Of a DNA stretch of 64,000 nt, positions 10,810 through 23,445 are shown one piece after another. This stretch comes from Talinum fruticosum (lineage: Eukaryota; Streptophyta; Magnoliopsida; Caryophyllales; Talinaceae): positions 372,001-436,000 of the forward strand of contig JAITYX010000047.1 of assembly GCA_021018815.1 (NCBI GenBank), in the 5' to 3' direction. The notes under the pieces were generated by a model that searched no databases, was not told the origin of the DNA, and worked only from the letters and a program-made list of their open reading frames with translations. How positions within the stretch are numbered: the stretch's first letter is position 1; each line of letters opens with the position of its first letter. Position numbers and translations under genes: made by a program.

Positions 10810-13800
10810 TCACCTCTTCTTCTTGTATGTAGATTTTCTACTTTTTTTCTTAAATTGAACTTGCAGCAACCGCTTAAAAGGAAACCTGTAAACTTGATCT
10901 GATACCAATCGCTTAACCTTGTGAGGACCTGCATTTTAGTACAACTTCACTCAACAAGTCTTGTAAAAAGTATTCAATGTAACTCTTGTGATTACAAGAA
11001 ATAGGAGACCAAATATTAAATAGTCCTCCCCCCAAACAAAAAGAAAGACATCCAAAAGAAGTTCGTGCATTTTAATTCATCTTATTGCCCGAAATAAGAG
11101 CTCAAGACAGTATATTTTTTCTGACTTCCTTAACTATGCCAACGGGCCAACACCAGGAACAGAAAAGCCTCTGCATTTACAACTACTTGAGGTGGGAACA
11201 CCATAAAATACACCAGGCATGTTGGGCATTCATAGTAATGCGTCAACACTTACGAAATGAAATACAGTGGAACAGTAAATATTCGTTCAAACTTACGAGA
11301 TGACATTACAATAAAACATCAATATTTACCTGGTTTATTTTCAGCTGAAGAATGACAGTCCACTCTAGGACTCTCTTCCACTTGTTTTCCAGCTGCCACA
11401 GTAACATTCTCAGGAAGAACGGATTTTGTTACTACAATATGATCACTGTATTTTCCCCCAGGGGAAGAATCTACCGCCATTGTGGTATCAGCAATTAAAT
11501 ACTCATTGGTACCAATGTCGCCTTTGATTTGATGTTCATCCCTCTGACGTTCTTCAGTCAATGTCTCCCCCGTACTGAAAAATCACTACTACTAACAAAA
11601 GAGCCCACGTTCATATATTCTTCAGCATTTATAGTACAGTTGGTATCAAGCTCTGAATTTTCTGTAAGTGGCAAACTATGCCCATTTAGGGATATATCAG
11701 GAGGGACTGATAAACTTGACCGATCACATGATTGTAATGAAGTTGAGACCCCAGATTCTGTATCATTCCCTACATCTGAAACTAACTGTCTGGAATCAGT
11801 GTCCACACCAGAGCCATCAACATCCTGAAAGTTGATAGAGACTTCCTCTCTTAAATCTGCTACGCATTCCACATCCAAGCCGACATCTTCTGCTAATGTT
11901 TCCCTAATACTACAAATTAACATATCGTCTGCCTGATTAGCAACATCCTTCTGCAAGTCCAATTCATTTCCAGAGGTTTTTCCCTCCAAACCATCAGCCT
12001 TGTCCTGCTCTTTAAGAAAGAGTGTTGAAGAAATTCCGAGGTCCTCGTGAACTGAAGAAGCTTTTGGAGAATCCAAAAGTATTGCCTGCAGAGAATTCTC
12101 ACCAGCACTGCCATCTTGATCCAATTGACTGCTGCAGAAAGGGATAGGTTTCCTCCGCAGCTTTTCAGCATCTTTTGACACCACAAGATCCTTGGATACG
12201 AAGTCCACCACATCACCAGATGGACACAGTTTATCCTCAACTGTAAAGTCTATATCTTTTACTTGTAAACCATGTGATTGCACACTGTTGACAATAGAGC
12301 CAAAGTCAATGGCTTTAACAGTTTGGGAGACTTTGCCAGAATTAGCAAATGACTTTGCCATATCATCTAAACACAAATCACCTTCACCGCTAGATATAGG
12401 ATCCCAATCGAGGTCATCAACAAGCCAAGGCTTATTGGGTTCAGTTTGAGCACCCGCTGGCATCACCTCAACTCTAATAGCATCCTTGTAAAACTGTTTT
12501 TTCCTTAAAGCATTGGCTATTAATAGTCTGCAACAAAAACCAAATCAGAATAAAGGAATAAGGGGCTCAAGAAGAAAGAATCTAACTCCAAGCAGCACAA
12601 TTTGGTGGGAAAGAAGAGGCTTCCATGATGAAACACACCTGCAATTCTTAGATATAGCCGCCTTTGCACGTTCATTTGAAAGTCCAAGCAAAGAAGACAA
12701 ATTGGACGCATCATTTGGACCTCTAAGCTCAAGGACAGATGAAGCAGCACTAGAGACGATCAGATTCTTCCCTCTGGTCCATTCCACTAATAACTGATGT
12801 CAAGACAATTGAAGTGTTCAGAAGGGAAGGTAACATGAATGGTTAAAAGGACTATCAATAATCCCCCTAAAAGTAGAAGGTGACAACAGAGCCATTTTCC
12901 CAAAACAGCTCCTCAGTTCCCAATAGCAATAGTAACAACTCCACTCAATTTTGAAGATTAGGATCTTTATTTAACCAAAGTTCATCTTTGCGTCTCCTAA
13001 CCTTCCAAAACCAATAGGTTTTCATTCACAGCTGCATCCCCCAAAAATAAAAATGTCATGCAATTATGGTTTTCATCTTAACAAACAAAAAGCTCCAGGA
13101 ATTGAGTTTTGAGGCGCAGGGGACTCCAAAGACAAGCTGAGGCTATAGATACACTCCAATGTGCTCCTTATGAAACCCAAAAAAACAAAAGCTTTTATAC
13201 TTTATCATGTACTTTATTAGGACTGGCAATCAATCAAACAACCTGAGCTAATTTTCGATCACAAAACTATAAATCCTGCTATGCATTCCGTCAAAAATGG
13301 GGCAACTTACTAGCAAAATATATAGGGAAAAGAAGCACATAAATGAAGGAGAAATTATGAATGGAAATGCTAGGCAAAGCTATAAGCTACAAATATCTAA
13401 CCTTGGCATTGGAAATCAGTTGCCTTCTCGCTTGAGCATCCTCCATGAGGCTCGAATACGTTATCTCAAAGTACACCCCTCGCTGCAAGTTCAAATCATA
13501 TTTCAATTTCAATCGAACACAAAAAATACAAACAAAAAACAAGTCAGAGACAAACCGCAATGGCAGCTTTGACCATAGGGAGCTTCAAGCGAAAGGGTAA
13601 CTTCTCGGCAAAATTAATAGAAATCAAATCAACCTGTCAGAATCAACCAATCATTAGACTCAAAAAGTTCCCTTTTTCCACCAGAAAATTCATTTGAATC
13701 GGTAAGAATGAAAACCTGCGAGGATTGACAAGCTTGATCGAAGCAGTTCTGATTCAAAGGCCTGACAGCGACCAAATCGTAAGTCTTGAGAATCGGATTT

Positions 13801-14147
13801 CCCGAATTGAGAGCCGAAGCCTGAGCCGACGTCTCAACCATCACAGTCAAGCGAGTGTACTGACGAAAAGGCGCTTTCTCCGGAACTCCGAGGAGGCGGC
13901 GATGGAAGGATACAATGGAGGAGAGAGAGGGGGCGACATTCAGGAGAGTGGAGAGAGGAAATGGAGGAATAGAGCAGCGATCGGACTCAGACATTGCGCC
14001 TTTGATAGTTCGATTGTAAGCGATTCCGGTGTATCCGAGCTCCATGGCTTTGATGATTAGCCGGAGGCGATTTTGCTTCTTCGCTGATTTGTCGGGGACG
14101 GACTTCTCTCCTTCCAAATAAGCTATGTTCAGGTCGAAGAACTGCAT
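10810..14147 (-). CDS. RPP30: RNase P/MRP subunit p30 (RPP30/GAF1-type), one frameshift
   Basis: Six exons on the minus strand: 14147-13716, 13633-13556, 13482-13402, 12793-12639, 12527-11330 and 10898-10810. Exons 1-4 and the start of exon 5 encode the RPP30 PHP-like barrel: MQFFDLNIAY, YDLVAVRPLNQNCFDQACQ, DLISINFAEKLPFRLKLPMV, RGVYFEITYSS, EWTRGKNLIVSSAA and RKKQFYKDAIRVEVMPAG. RPP30 is a nuclear/nucleolar subunit for 5' maturation of tRNA and pre-rRNA processing; the Arabidopsis homologue GAF1 is needed in gametophytes. Exon 5 adds a long acidic Ser-rich tail and exon 6 a basic end (KKKSRKSTYKKKR). The frame breaks in a G5 run (minus strand, about 11567-11571). As written, translation stops at 11558 after 571 residues. 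One extra G gives 677 residues and the correct phase into exon 6. Family assignment is certain; the C-terminal model is inferred. Confidence 0.9.
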
Positions 14148-14892
14148 CTTCTCTCTCTCTCTCTCTACTGGAGAGAAATACAGGAGAGAGAAAGCTTGTG
14201 TGCTGAAAGGACAACGTTCAGAGGGTTATGTTAGGGTTTAACGACCAAGATTGAAGAAGGAAAACGAAGAAGACGGTTGAAAACTGAACTAACCGAATTT
14301 TGGGCTTTCCGTATTAGTCTCTTATAACGAAGTACTGGGCCCAAATATTATTCCGAGGCCCATGACAGTTTTTTTTTAAAAAAGATTTAATTAAAATTGT
14401 GTTTGTGTTATCATGAATGCTTTTAGAAATACCAAGTTAGATTTTCGAACAAGTTTCTGTATTTTTAAATATGAATTGTAGTATTTCTTATCTTATATAA
14501 TTTAACAGATTTTCGAAAGAGGTTAAGTCTATTTAAAAAAAAAAAAATTAATATTATCGTCCGACTTGATAATCTCAATTTGATATACACGTTTATTTAA
14601 TTTGTAATTGCATTCTCCCATGTATGATTGAGACAATTGGACTTAAAATTAGAGGGATGAAATGCATTTTTGATAGTAGATTATTAATGAGTTTTGTTGA
14701 AAAATTGAAAAAGCAAATGAAAGAACAAGTGTGAAAGAAAGTGGTACCTACCTTTTTATCCACCTTACGAAATTGGTTCCACAACTTTATGACCCGCCAA
14801 TCAAATAATCCAAAGCCAATATGTCCACTCTTGACACAACCATTAGTTCAAAAAGGAAAATAGAAAATAAAGAGGCAACTTTTAAAACATGT
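14148..14892. promoter_or_regulatory. Divergent intergenic region between RPP30 and the 15-kb gene
   Basis: The RPP30 leader carries a short CT run (plus strand, about 14149-14166). The rest is AT-rich, with a poly-A stretch near 14535. The two flanking genes point away from each other, so both promoters must lie in this 0.85 kb. Confidence 0.4.
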
Positions 14893-14908
14893 ATGTATAT
14901 ATAAATAC
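14893..14908 (+). promoter_or_regulatory. TATA box of the 15-kb small gene
   Basis: 'tatatataaatac' lies about 100 bases before the ATG at 15002. It is followed at the expected distance by a CTG/ACT-rich leader. Position and sequence fit a plant TATA box. Confidence 0.55.
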
Positions 14909-15001
14909 ATACGCACCAAGCTGCTGCTACTACTACTACAACAACAAACATCGACACCTCAAGGGCTCAAAACCCAGCAAGGATCAAGCAAGACCACCAC
15001 C

Positions 15002-15376
15002 ATGTCCTCGACCTGCTGCAAATCAAGCAATATCGTATCAGCCCCCACCACCACGACCCCACCGGCGCTCGAGTGGTCCCTATAACGACTCGATCAAACC
15101 CCGATCCCCGGTTCCCAAGAGCAGTCAAGTCCGGTGGTGGGGCTCGGGAGGTCACGGTGGTGGACTCGCAAATCATGCAGGCGGTTGTACTTGAGAAGCG
15201 CCTACACTTTCTCCAGGGAGAAGGAGAGTAAGGGTAATAATAGTGTGAAGGAGATGGCTAAGAAGTGGTTGAGCAGGGTCAAAGACAGGGTCGCTCCGGC
15301 TAAGGGATTCTCCTCTCGCTTCTCTCTTTTCCATCCTTGGCCGGATCCTCGCCTGTACTTCCACTTCCAAGGTTAA
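15002..15376 (+). pseudogene. Small unknown protein gene with one in-frame stop
   Basis: The frame starting at ATG 15002 begins MSSTCCKSSN and has strong third-position G+C bias. It meets TAA at codon 28 (15083-15085), then stays open in the same frame to TAA at 15376. The downstream part (LGRSRWWTRKSCRRLYLRS, SAYTFSREKE, KKWLSRVKDRV) resembles short basic plant proteins with a CRRLYLRSYTFSR-like core, a comparison I make from memory and cannot check. Promoter, leader and codon bias argue for a once-functional gene of 124 codons. Because both sides of the stop are in one frame, a single indel cannot explain it: a substitution, a nonsense allele or two compensating errors are possible. No in-frame ATG lies between the stop and codon 85. 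Confidence 0.5.
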
Positions 15377-18300
15377 TGTCATCAGCCGCCGCTGATCGAA
15401 ACCAGCCATGATCGGCCGAGCTTCAACGCACTAGTTGGTCATCTTTCAACTTGAAATTTTCCCCGGTTTGTGAGTATAATTGTACACTGTATTGTATTGC
15501 CCTTTACACGGGCTCTTGATGAACCCGAAATCCTCTCAAACAAAAGTATGCCATGACATGAATATCTATCAAGTACTTTTATTACATCTGTTTGTATTAG
15601 ATTACATGTATAATTAATCACCTGTCTTTCCTAGCTTAATTTCAACAACTCTCATTGTATTTATACGGTTATGAGAAGATGCGGATGTATACGAGTCTTA
15701 TCCATGTAAACATGTATATCAAGATCATGAATGATAAACGAAAAAATACTTTTACTGTGATTATAACTCTTAATTTTCGAAAAACTTAGCATTAACTACA
15801 CTACTATAGTTTGAGTTATAACACTACTCATTTTTAAATATTAATAGGCATGATTCAAGTGACAAGCTAATCCATTCATTAAAACATCAGGGAAACATAG
15901 AAACCTTAAACTATTGATTTAAGTGCCGAATTTCGTATATCAAGTTGTAAGAGATGTGTAATGAATATTATTTCTCCGTTATTCTGTTTTTCTCTCTATA
16001 CAAATATATATTGATTCGAGTCCTAATTTTGTATATCAAATTTTAAAAGATGTGTCAAATTTTAAGTTGAATGTTTAGACATCATTTTGAACTATACTTC
16101 TCCTATTCTTGAAAAGGAAAAAGTGTATAAAAGCTTGCGTAAAAAGTTGTGATTCATATTTAATTCCACATGTCGTGTAAGTTATTTATATTTTTGATTC
16201 AAAAACAAATGATAAAATTATCAATACATAATAAATAATTAGTTTTAAAGCCAACAAAAATCTAGCGTACATAACATTCTATCTCAAAACTAATCAATAA
16301 TAAATTAAAGCTAAAAGATAAAAAAGGATAATTGTTATTCATAACCCATTTAAACGGGATTTTTAAATATAAATTCAAATGAGGCTAATAATTCATAGTA
16401 TTAGTTACTACTACTTTTTTTCCCCTTTATGACTCCATATGATGATATGAGACAAGAAACTTACATGTAGATCCAATATGCACAGAAATAAAGAAAAGAA
16501 AAGCAAGTGATTGATATTTCTGGTGAGAGTGCTTTGTTTTATGACTCTCTCTCCCTCTCCACTAATGAGCTAGAGGTTGTGGGTATGTGATGTATGTACT
16601 CCCCAAACAACAATTTCTTCAAAAGCTTATGGTCCTTCCTTTAGTGCTCATAAAAATATATTAAAGCATATCATAATAAAAAGATGCATGACTTTTTTGT
16701 TTTTTTGAAAGAGTGAGAGGGTGAATCCACTTGTCCTCTATCTTAGGACAATCCAGTAAATCATACAATACGCCCAAGAGAAGGGGTAAGTGTCAACTTT
16801 ACTAAGACAAACTTAGCCCATCGACCGCACAATTTTCTCACAAAGAAATATAATACTCCCCCAAAATTTAAACGCAAGTAGTGAGCACGGAAGATGGGGG
16901 TGGAAGCCAACTAGGCTACCACCCCTTTGGCTTAAAAGATGGCATGACTTGGGTAATATGAATCCATCCTGTATTTTCTTCTTGATGTGGACTTGTAGGG
17001 ATGAAGATAAGCCTGCTTAAATTGCGCATTCGAAATGTATCCACTTCTTTAGAAACCACTATAAACTTTATTACATCAATACAAATTTTTGAAAAAGATT
17101 GCGATAAGTATTTAGTCGAGATGGTTTTGATGACATATCAACAAGCTTATAATAGTAGCAACCTCATCTTCAGCCTAAATAAGTTCATTAGGGCTAAATG
17201 ATTGTGTAGAGATAGCCGTGTTATCTCAAAAGATCAATAGACATAATCAAAATAACTAGCAGACTCGAAAGTAGCATGGATTATGAGAGCAATATAGTTT
17301 TGATCTAGTAGTTGAAATTGAGATAAATTTTTTATTTGAATTTTCCTATGTATTATACTATTTGTTTTTATAATTCATTTACACACAAAAAGGAATACAA
17401 TTGTCACAGAGTTGCGTTGTACGCATAATATACTAAATGACACTCTCATTTCACAATCTCATATATATAGATTAGAAGCAGATCACAACTAAACTACGAA
17501 TCCCAGAAAAGGAAAAGAAAAAGTAAGGCGCAATAGAAATACATGACAAAAAGACTTGTGCTAGGAAAGGGCAATATAAGTACAAGACAAAAGAAGCTTG
17601 CATGTTCAACTGGCGCACGCAGGCCATGTAATTTTGGTCCAGAACAATGCAAGCGCATGGAGGATCAAAAAGTCATTTGTTGAATCCTTGATCGAGACTA
17701 GAGAGTTTCAGAAACCCCACAAAAATTAAAGAAGAAAAATAGATACACCTTTTTTTAGGGACCGTTTCACGGTATTTTGCACCATACCTCATGCACCTGC
17801 CCATTCAATGACAAGCGACAACGCTTGGTGTGGGTCTCGTTTAACGGGTATAGAGTTTGAGTGAATCGCATTTGATTCCATGTGTAAATAGTCTTATCCC
17901 ATATAAGTATTCTTACTTTAGGAAGACCGATTCTGGCTGAACTGCTTTTGGAGTTGACTGAATCGCACTTGATTATCATGATCAGTCTTTCCTAAAAGCA
18001 GAAATGTCTATCAGGTAATACAGGTATGTTTACCTGGTTTCCATTTATGTTGGAGGCTTTTTGTGTGGAGGATCGAGCCAGTGCTTGTACCCCAAAATCA
18101 GAACCGTCATTTCAGTATCCCACACGAGTAATTGAGACGAACTAAGAGTTTGAGTGACATAAATACAGCACAAAATGGGATAAATGTAACATTACAGCAA
18201 ACTAAGGGAGTACAAACAGAAGGCTTCCAGTGAGAAGAAAGATGATAATCACAGGCAAACTCAAACATCTATTCCCTTCTGAAGTCACAACATACTGAAA

Positions 18301-18588
18301 AATTTTCAGAAACAACTTCCCTTAGGATAAACCAATTCAGACAACATCTTTCTGTACAGAAAAAAGAGGCGCGAAAAACAAATAAGAGTTAATAAACTCA
18401 AGTCTTACAATTGGGAATCACCAATGTTGTCTAAAATGAATGGCTATGAAATGTACAAATGAACTTACAAATAGCTGCCGCAAGTCGCAAAATTTTGCTC
18501 AAAAAGCAACCCCGCTCGCCTTTCTGGATGCCAAGCACCCCTCTCAATAACTGACAAGATCAGATGCCACGGAAGAAATACATGGAAA
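15377..18588. other. Intergenic, no gene recognised
   Basis: AT-rich DNA between the convergent small gene and the receptor kinase. A GC-richer patch at about 16700-16940 ('gtgagcacggaagatgggggtgg') has the look of a mobile-element remnant, but I see no ends. The last few hundred bases should include the receptor-kinase 3' UTR. Confidence 0.4.
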
Positions 18589-21064
18589 TCACCGCCCCTC
18601 CGACTTGACCAGCTGTGAGAACACCCTGCTCATTGAGACACCAGATAGATCATCGACATTTGTAGCTTCATATTGCACTAACGAAACACTAGCATCATTT
18701 CCAGCGAAATTGTTGACTTGTGGGGCAATGTCCCCAATCATATTGGTGCTGTGTTCTTCAGGATCATCTGGAATAGTAGCCTCTTGAAGTTGAAGGGCAT
18801 ACTCCAAATTCCACAAGACATCTCCCATTGAAGGCCTATCAGCACCAAAGTCAGCCAAGCACTTCTCAGCAGTTTCACCAAACTTCCTGAGAGACTCTGG
18901 TTTGATGTGCCCCTGAAGATTGGAGTCTATGATTTGCTCCAACTGCCCTTTCTTCTGCCACTTCATTGCCCATTCAGCTAAATTCACCATTTCCCTTGGA
19001 AGGGTTGGGTCAATAACTGGCCTTGCACAGAGAACTTCAAACAAGACCACCCCAAATGAGTACACATCTGATTTCTCAGTCAGCTGTTGCCTCCTGAAAT
19101 ACTCGGGATCAAGGTATCCGAAACTGCCCTTTACGGCTGTGCTAACATGGGTCTGATCAAGCTCGGGTCCTGTCTTTGATAGCCCGAAATCTGCAACTTT
19201 GGCCATTAAGTTCTCATCAAGTAGGATATTTGCAGATTTTACATCACGGTGAATAACAGCTTTGGCATAGCCAGTGTGCAGGTAGTGAAGTCCCCTGGCT
19301 GCTCCTATGCATGCCTCAAGCCTCTGCTTCCAACTGAGACTGGGAAGGTCAGATCCATAGAGATGGCTCTTAAGGGTCCCGTTTTCCATGTATTCATAGA
19401 CCAAGATCATCTCATTCTTTTCATCACAATAACCAATTAAGGAAACCAGATGGCGGTGACGGAACTGTGAAAGCATGTCGATTTCTGTGTGGAACTCAGC
19501 AATACCTTGCTGGGATTTTGGATTGCCACGCTTTACAGCAACCTTTGTGCCATCACTTAAGACTCCTTTGTAAACCTTCCCGAAACCACCAATCCCAATT
19601 ACCCAACTTTCATCAAAATTGTTGGTGGCTTCTTGAACTGCTGCAAAAGGAATGCGATAACCCAAGTTGGAAGCCACACTGGTGACTGTACCGTTTGAGT
19701 ACTTACTTCCCATCGTGTGAGAAGTCCCTCCAGTAAGGGATAGAGGAATCCAGGTCTTCGAATGACCTTGAGCAAGCTTCTTTCTTCTTCTTCTACATAA
19801 GAGCAAGAGAATGACAGCCAAAACAAGCAGGCAAGCTCCACCCACGGTTGCACCAACTATCACGCCCAAATTATTCTTAGATTTTGCCTCGGAGGAAGGA
19901 ATAAAAGCTGTACCAGCATCTAAGCTGTTCTTAGAGTTGCTCATCTTCATAATCTCAAGCCCATTCAAAATAGCCTCAGGTTCATTCCCATTCACAATGG
20001 CCGGCCCTATACTCACACGCATAGTATTTCTTGCAGTTGTGGGCATTACATAATCAGCATAAACAGGAGTAGCCAAAACATTATTTGCTTGAGTAGTTAA
20101 GTCATAGGCCGGCGAAGCAATCGAAGAATCGACAAAGACATTGAAATACAGCTGGTTCAGAGCCGTACTGATTATATCACAATAGTGAAAACGAATAAGA
20201 TATTGGAACCCAGGATCCACCTTGAAGTCCCATGAGATATTAAAATTGGCATTGGAAACATTGACAGAGCTGAGCTTTCTGCAAGTACCATAGACAGAAG
20301 GGGGAGCATCATCAACTGTAGCTAGACCACTCGCAGCATACTTAACAGCTGCAATGTTTTGAACAGCCTCACCAGAATCCTTGGTGACCAAGTAACTGGT
20401 ATCCGCATCCCAAGTTCGGCCAAGGGTGTCATTGACAGTGGGGCCACCCATATTCACCCTAGCAGTTTTTTCTAGAGCCAGCGTTGTAAGGCCACTGAAG
20501 CCCCTGATTGATTAATTACGGTGGCATCATCTACAATCAATGCATCAGGGACTAAGACGACTTCTAGTGCATTCAAGAAAGCCACAGATTTTGAGGCAGG
20601 AGTGAAAGTAATATCAAGGTTCTTAGAAGTCACATTAACTGAGTACTCTTTCATGGTCGGGGATCCCCAGGGGTAGAACCACTAAAGAGCACAAATTGCT
20701 CAGCAGAAACTGAGAAACTTGCAGTACTCAAGTTGTAAGCCTGGTACACGAATGGGAAGAAATATAGGCGGATGAAGTACCTCCCTATCTGATTAATGGG
20801 CAAAGAGTACTTGGTTGTTCCACTAAAAATTCTCACAGTTTGATAAAGCTGTGAATCTGTTTTGGCAGAAGTATTTCCTAAAATGTCTTGAGGAGTTGAA
20901 AGGTATTTTGAGGCATAACTATCAGCTAAGAATACGCGATTACCAACAGTGGTATTAGTAGGAGATCCACAATCTATCAGGAAATTGTCAGCATCGACCT
21001 CCTTCAATAGGCATGCTAGAGACAGCAAAATGAACAGCATGAAGAAATTCTCTCCATTGCCCAT
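18589..21064 (-). CDS. HERK1: CrRLK1L receptor kinase, HERK1-type, two frameshifts
   Basis: The coding part is one exon starting with MGNGENFFMLFILLSL, a signal peptide. Next come two malectin-like domains (LIDCGSP near the start; VNMGGPTVNDTLGRTWD later), a transmembrane helix (LLVLAVILLLL) followed by RRRRKK, and a Ser/Thr kinase. Kinase marks are GIGGFGKVYKG (usually GVGGFG), VAVKRGN, HRDVKSANILLDE, DFGLSK and GSFGYLDPEYFRRQ. The C-terminus SGVSMSRVFSQLVKSEGR is typical of HERCULES1. These plasma-membrane receptors sense wall state and RALF peptides in growth control. The frame is broken twice: at the C4 run (minus strand) at 20659-20662 and the G4 run (minus strand) at 20501-20504, each lacking one base. 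With both added the protein is 825 residues, the usual family length. The subfamily call rests on the C-terminus. Confidence 0.92.
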
Positions 21065-21855
21065 TTTGGTTCTCTTAAACTCAGATGACAAAATTCCTGC
21101 AAACCCAAAATTTTGGTTATTAATATGGAGAAAAAAAAAGTAATATGCATGGGCTTACAATCAAAAAATGCAGTGAGAAACAGTTCTCAGATCTACATTA
21201 GCAAATGAGTCTTGGGCACAAAGTTCATATGAGTCGATTGAATTATTTAAGCTGAACCAAAAAAGGAAAGAGGGTTATACTTATACAGGAAATTGCAGAC
21301 TAATCAGAAAGAAGGACCCCTTTGAAGCAATAAAATCCCACAACTGAACTGGGTAATGTAGTCAGCTATAGGACTAGATCAAATAATCATAACAAACATC
21401 CAAATATAACCACATTCCACCAAAAAGCACACCGAAGCAAATCAATCGACAAGGAAGCTAAATCGAAGAGCAAAAAAGACAGTACCTTTCAGATCATGTA
21501 AGCTCCAGAGAGAGAAAAGAGGCTTGAACAACCCAAATCAGAAAGAACCTTTTGAGCTCTCGCAAAGAATCAAGCGAAATTGAAGGAAAGAAAGCAATTT
21601 GTGCCGAAAACGCGCAGATAGATGAATCGGCCAGCAGTTGATGACGACCCCAGATGGGGATTCTATTGTTCCACAGATTTGAAAACAATAAAAGAATAAA
21701 TGAAAGTATAAATCAAAGAGCGAGAAAGAGAAATGAGGAATACAGAGGATAGAGGACAAAAAAGTCAATAGCTGGAGGAAGTAGGTAACAGCTTGTATGG
21801 AGTATGAGCAAAATCCAGCTAATCCGCAGCAAATTGAGATTTTTTTGCAAATTGC

Positions 21856-21888
<33 letters not shown>

Positions 21889-21950
21889 TAAGCGAGCGGA
21901 ATACCCAATACTCCAAAATCCAAACCCAAGATATATTACCAATGGCAATG
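21065..21950 (-). promoter_or_regulatory. 5' UTR with intron of the receptor kinase gene
   Basis: A spliced leader is visible on the minus strand. The donor is 'ctgaaag|gtact' at 21485/21486 and the acceptor 'ttttgggtttgcag' at 21097, leaving 32 bases before the ATG. An intron of about 390 bp in the 5' UTR is common for this family. The upstream leader carries a CT run, the (GA) run at 21861-21889 read on the other strand. Confidence 0.6.
21861..21889. repeat. (GA)n microsatellite
   Basis: An uninterrupted AG dinucleotide run of about 14 units in the 5' leader region of the receptor kinase gene. On the transcribed strand it is a CT run. Confidence 0.95.
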
Positions 21951-23445
21951 TAACTCTCAGATATTTAATTGTGTCCCCAAAGTGTTTTTCTTTATGTACC
22001 TTTTTTGTTTTTTAAACTGCTCCATTGTTACTGGTCTGGTCAGTGAGGTGGTGACCGGTGAAAGGAGACCCCCAATTATTCAACTTCTGAAGTAAGAAAA
22101 AGGAAAAAGAAAAGGTCAAGCCGGTGCATAGACGGCGTGGTGCCGGCAGCAGTGGATAATCACGTGAGTATTCGGCCATTCATTGTTTCTTTTAATTTTT
22201 AATAAAGAGAGACATAAGTTAATAATTTTTAAATTTTTATTTATCAGTTAAATTAAATTAAATTTATTTTTATAATATTTACTGTTTAATTTGAAGATTA
22301 CTTCAATATCAAGTATACCATGAATAAGCATGATCTCTCTTTCTTCAAAATAACCATTTTGACTTTGTATCTAATCATAAACTATTTTTATTTTAATAAA
22401 AGGTCTAATCTTTTTACTATTCATGAAAATGAAAGAATTAATCTAAAATTTTGTTAGCCTTTTGGGCATTAATCTTTGACAACGATTTTGTTAACGTAAT
22501 TTTTGTAGTGCAACGAACTTTTGTGTAAGTATTAATTTAACTGTAAAATAGTATTAAATTTAGACTAATTAGCTATATATAATTAAGTACATGGGGACCA
22601 ATTATATCATTCTTCTTGTTCTTAGTTATTATCCAATCTTAACTAAGTACATAGGGACCAATTATATAAATGAAATTAGGTGTCATTAAAATGAGATAAA
22701 ATGTACCAAATTTGGGAAGTTGGGAGGGAAGAGAAGCTCTTGTTCAGAGTTGACAACGCAAGGGGGCCAAATAAGCCAATAACTAACGCAGGCTGGGACG
22801 GCTGAGAGAGAGAGAGAGAGAGAGAGAGATGTGGCATATATACATCCATGTCCATGTCGATGATGTGTAATATAATTAATTGGTTGGAGGGAGTCAGAGC
22901 ATGTAATGTTCCTCACATACATAAAATAAGGGTTTTTCATTTTGGACCTGGCAAAGGTCAAGCTTTGAGTACGTACCAATCTTATGAATTATGATCTTAT
23001 CAGTAATTTGCGTTCACATGAATTTGAAGTCACAAGTAGTCTTAGTATATTGTGCTTGTTGCTCCTCTTATTTTCAGAATCAGTCAAGCTCAGCTGGACA
23101 AGTAGAGGATGCCTTGGTTGTTATGAAATATGTACTTGATATGAATTCCAGAAGACAGAAAATCTGATGCTGAAGAATGTAACCATATGTGCACCAAGGA
23201 AAGATGTATCAAGTTGTCCTATGATTATATCTTAAAAAATGGACTACTCTAGCACATGGGAAATGGACCTACTCGGCCTTGAGGAAGAAAAATACAGCAT
23301 GCTGCTCTCAAAAACAAGGCTCTGTAGACCTTCCTCTGCTTCTCAAAAATAAGGCTCCATGCATATGGATTGAACAAACTTCCTTTGGTATAAACCATAT
23401 TGATTTGTTGTTGTCGTCGTCGTTGTTGTTGTAGCTCTGTAGACT
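21951..23445. other. Intergenic with a (GA)n run and a short direct repeat
   Basis: AT-rich. It contains a (GA) run of about 13 units at 22804-22829. A direct repeat, 'taagtacat.gggaccaattatat', occurs at about 22584 and 22642. The part just before 23446 should be the 3' UTR of the ankyrin gene, which has a (GTC/GTT) trinucleotide run at 23408-23433. Confidence 0.5.
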
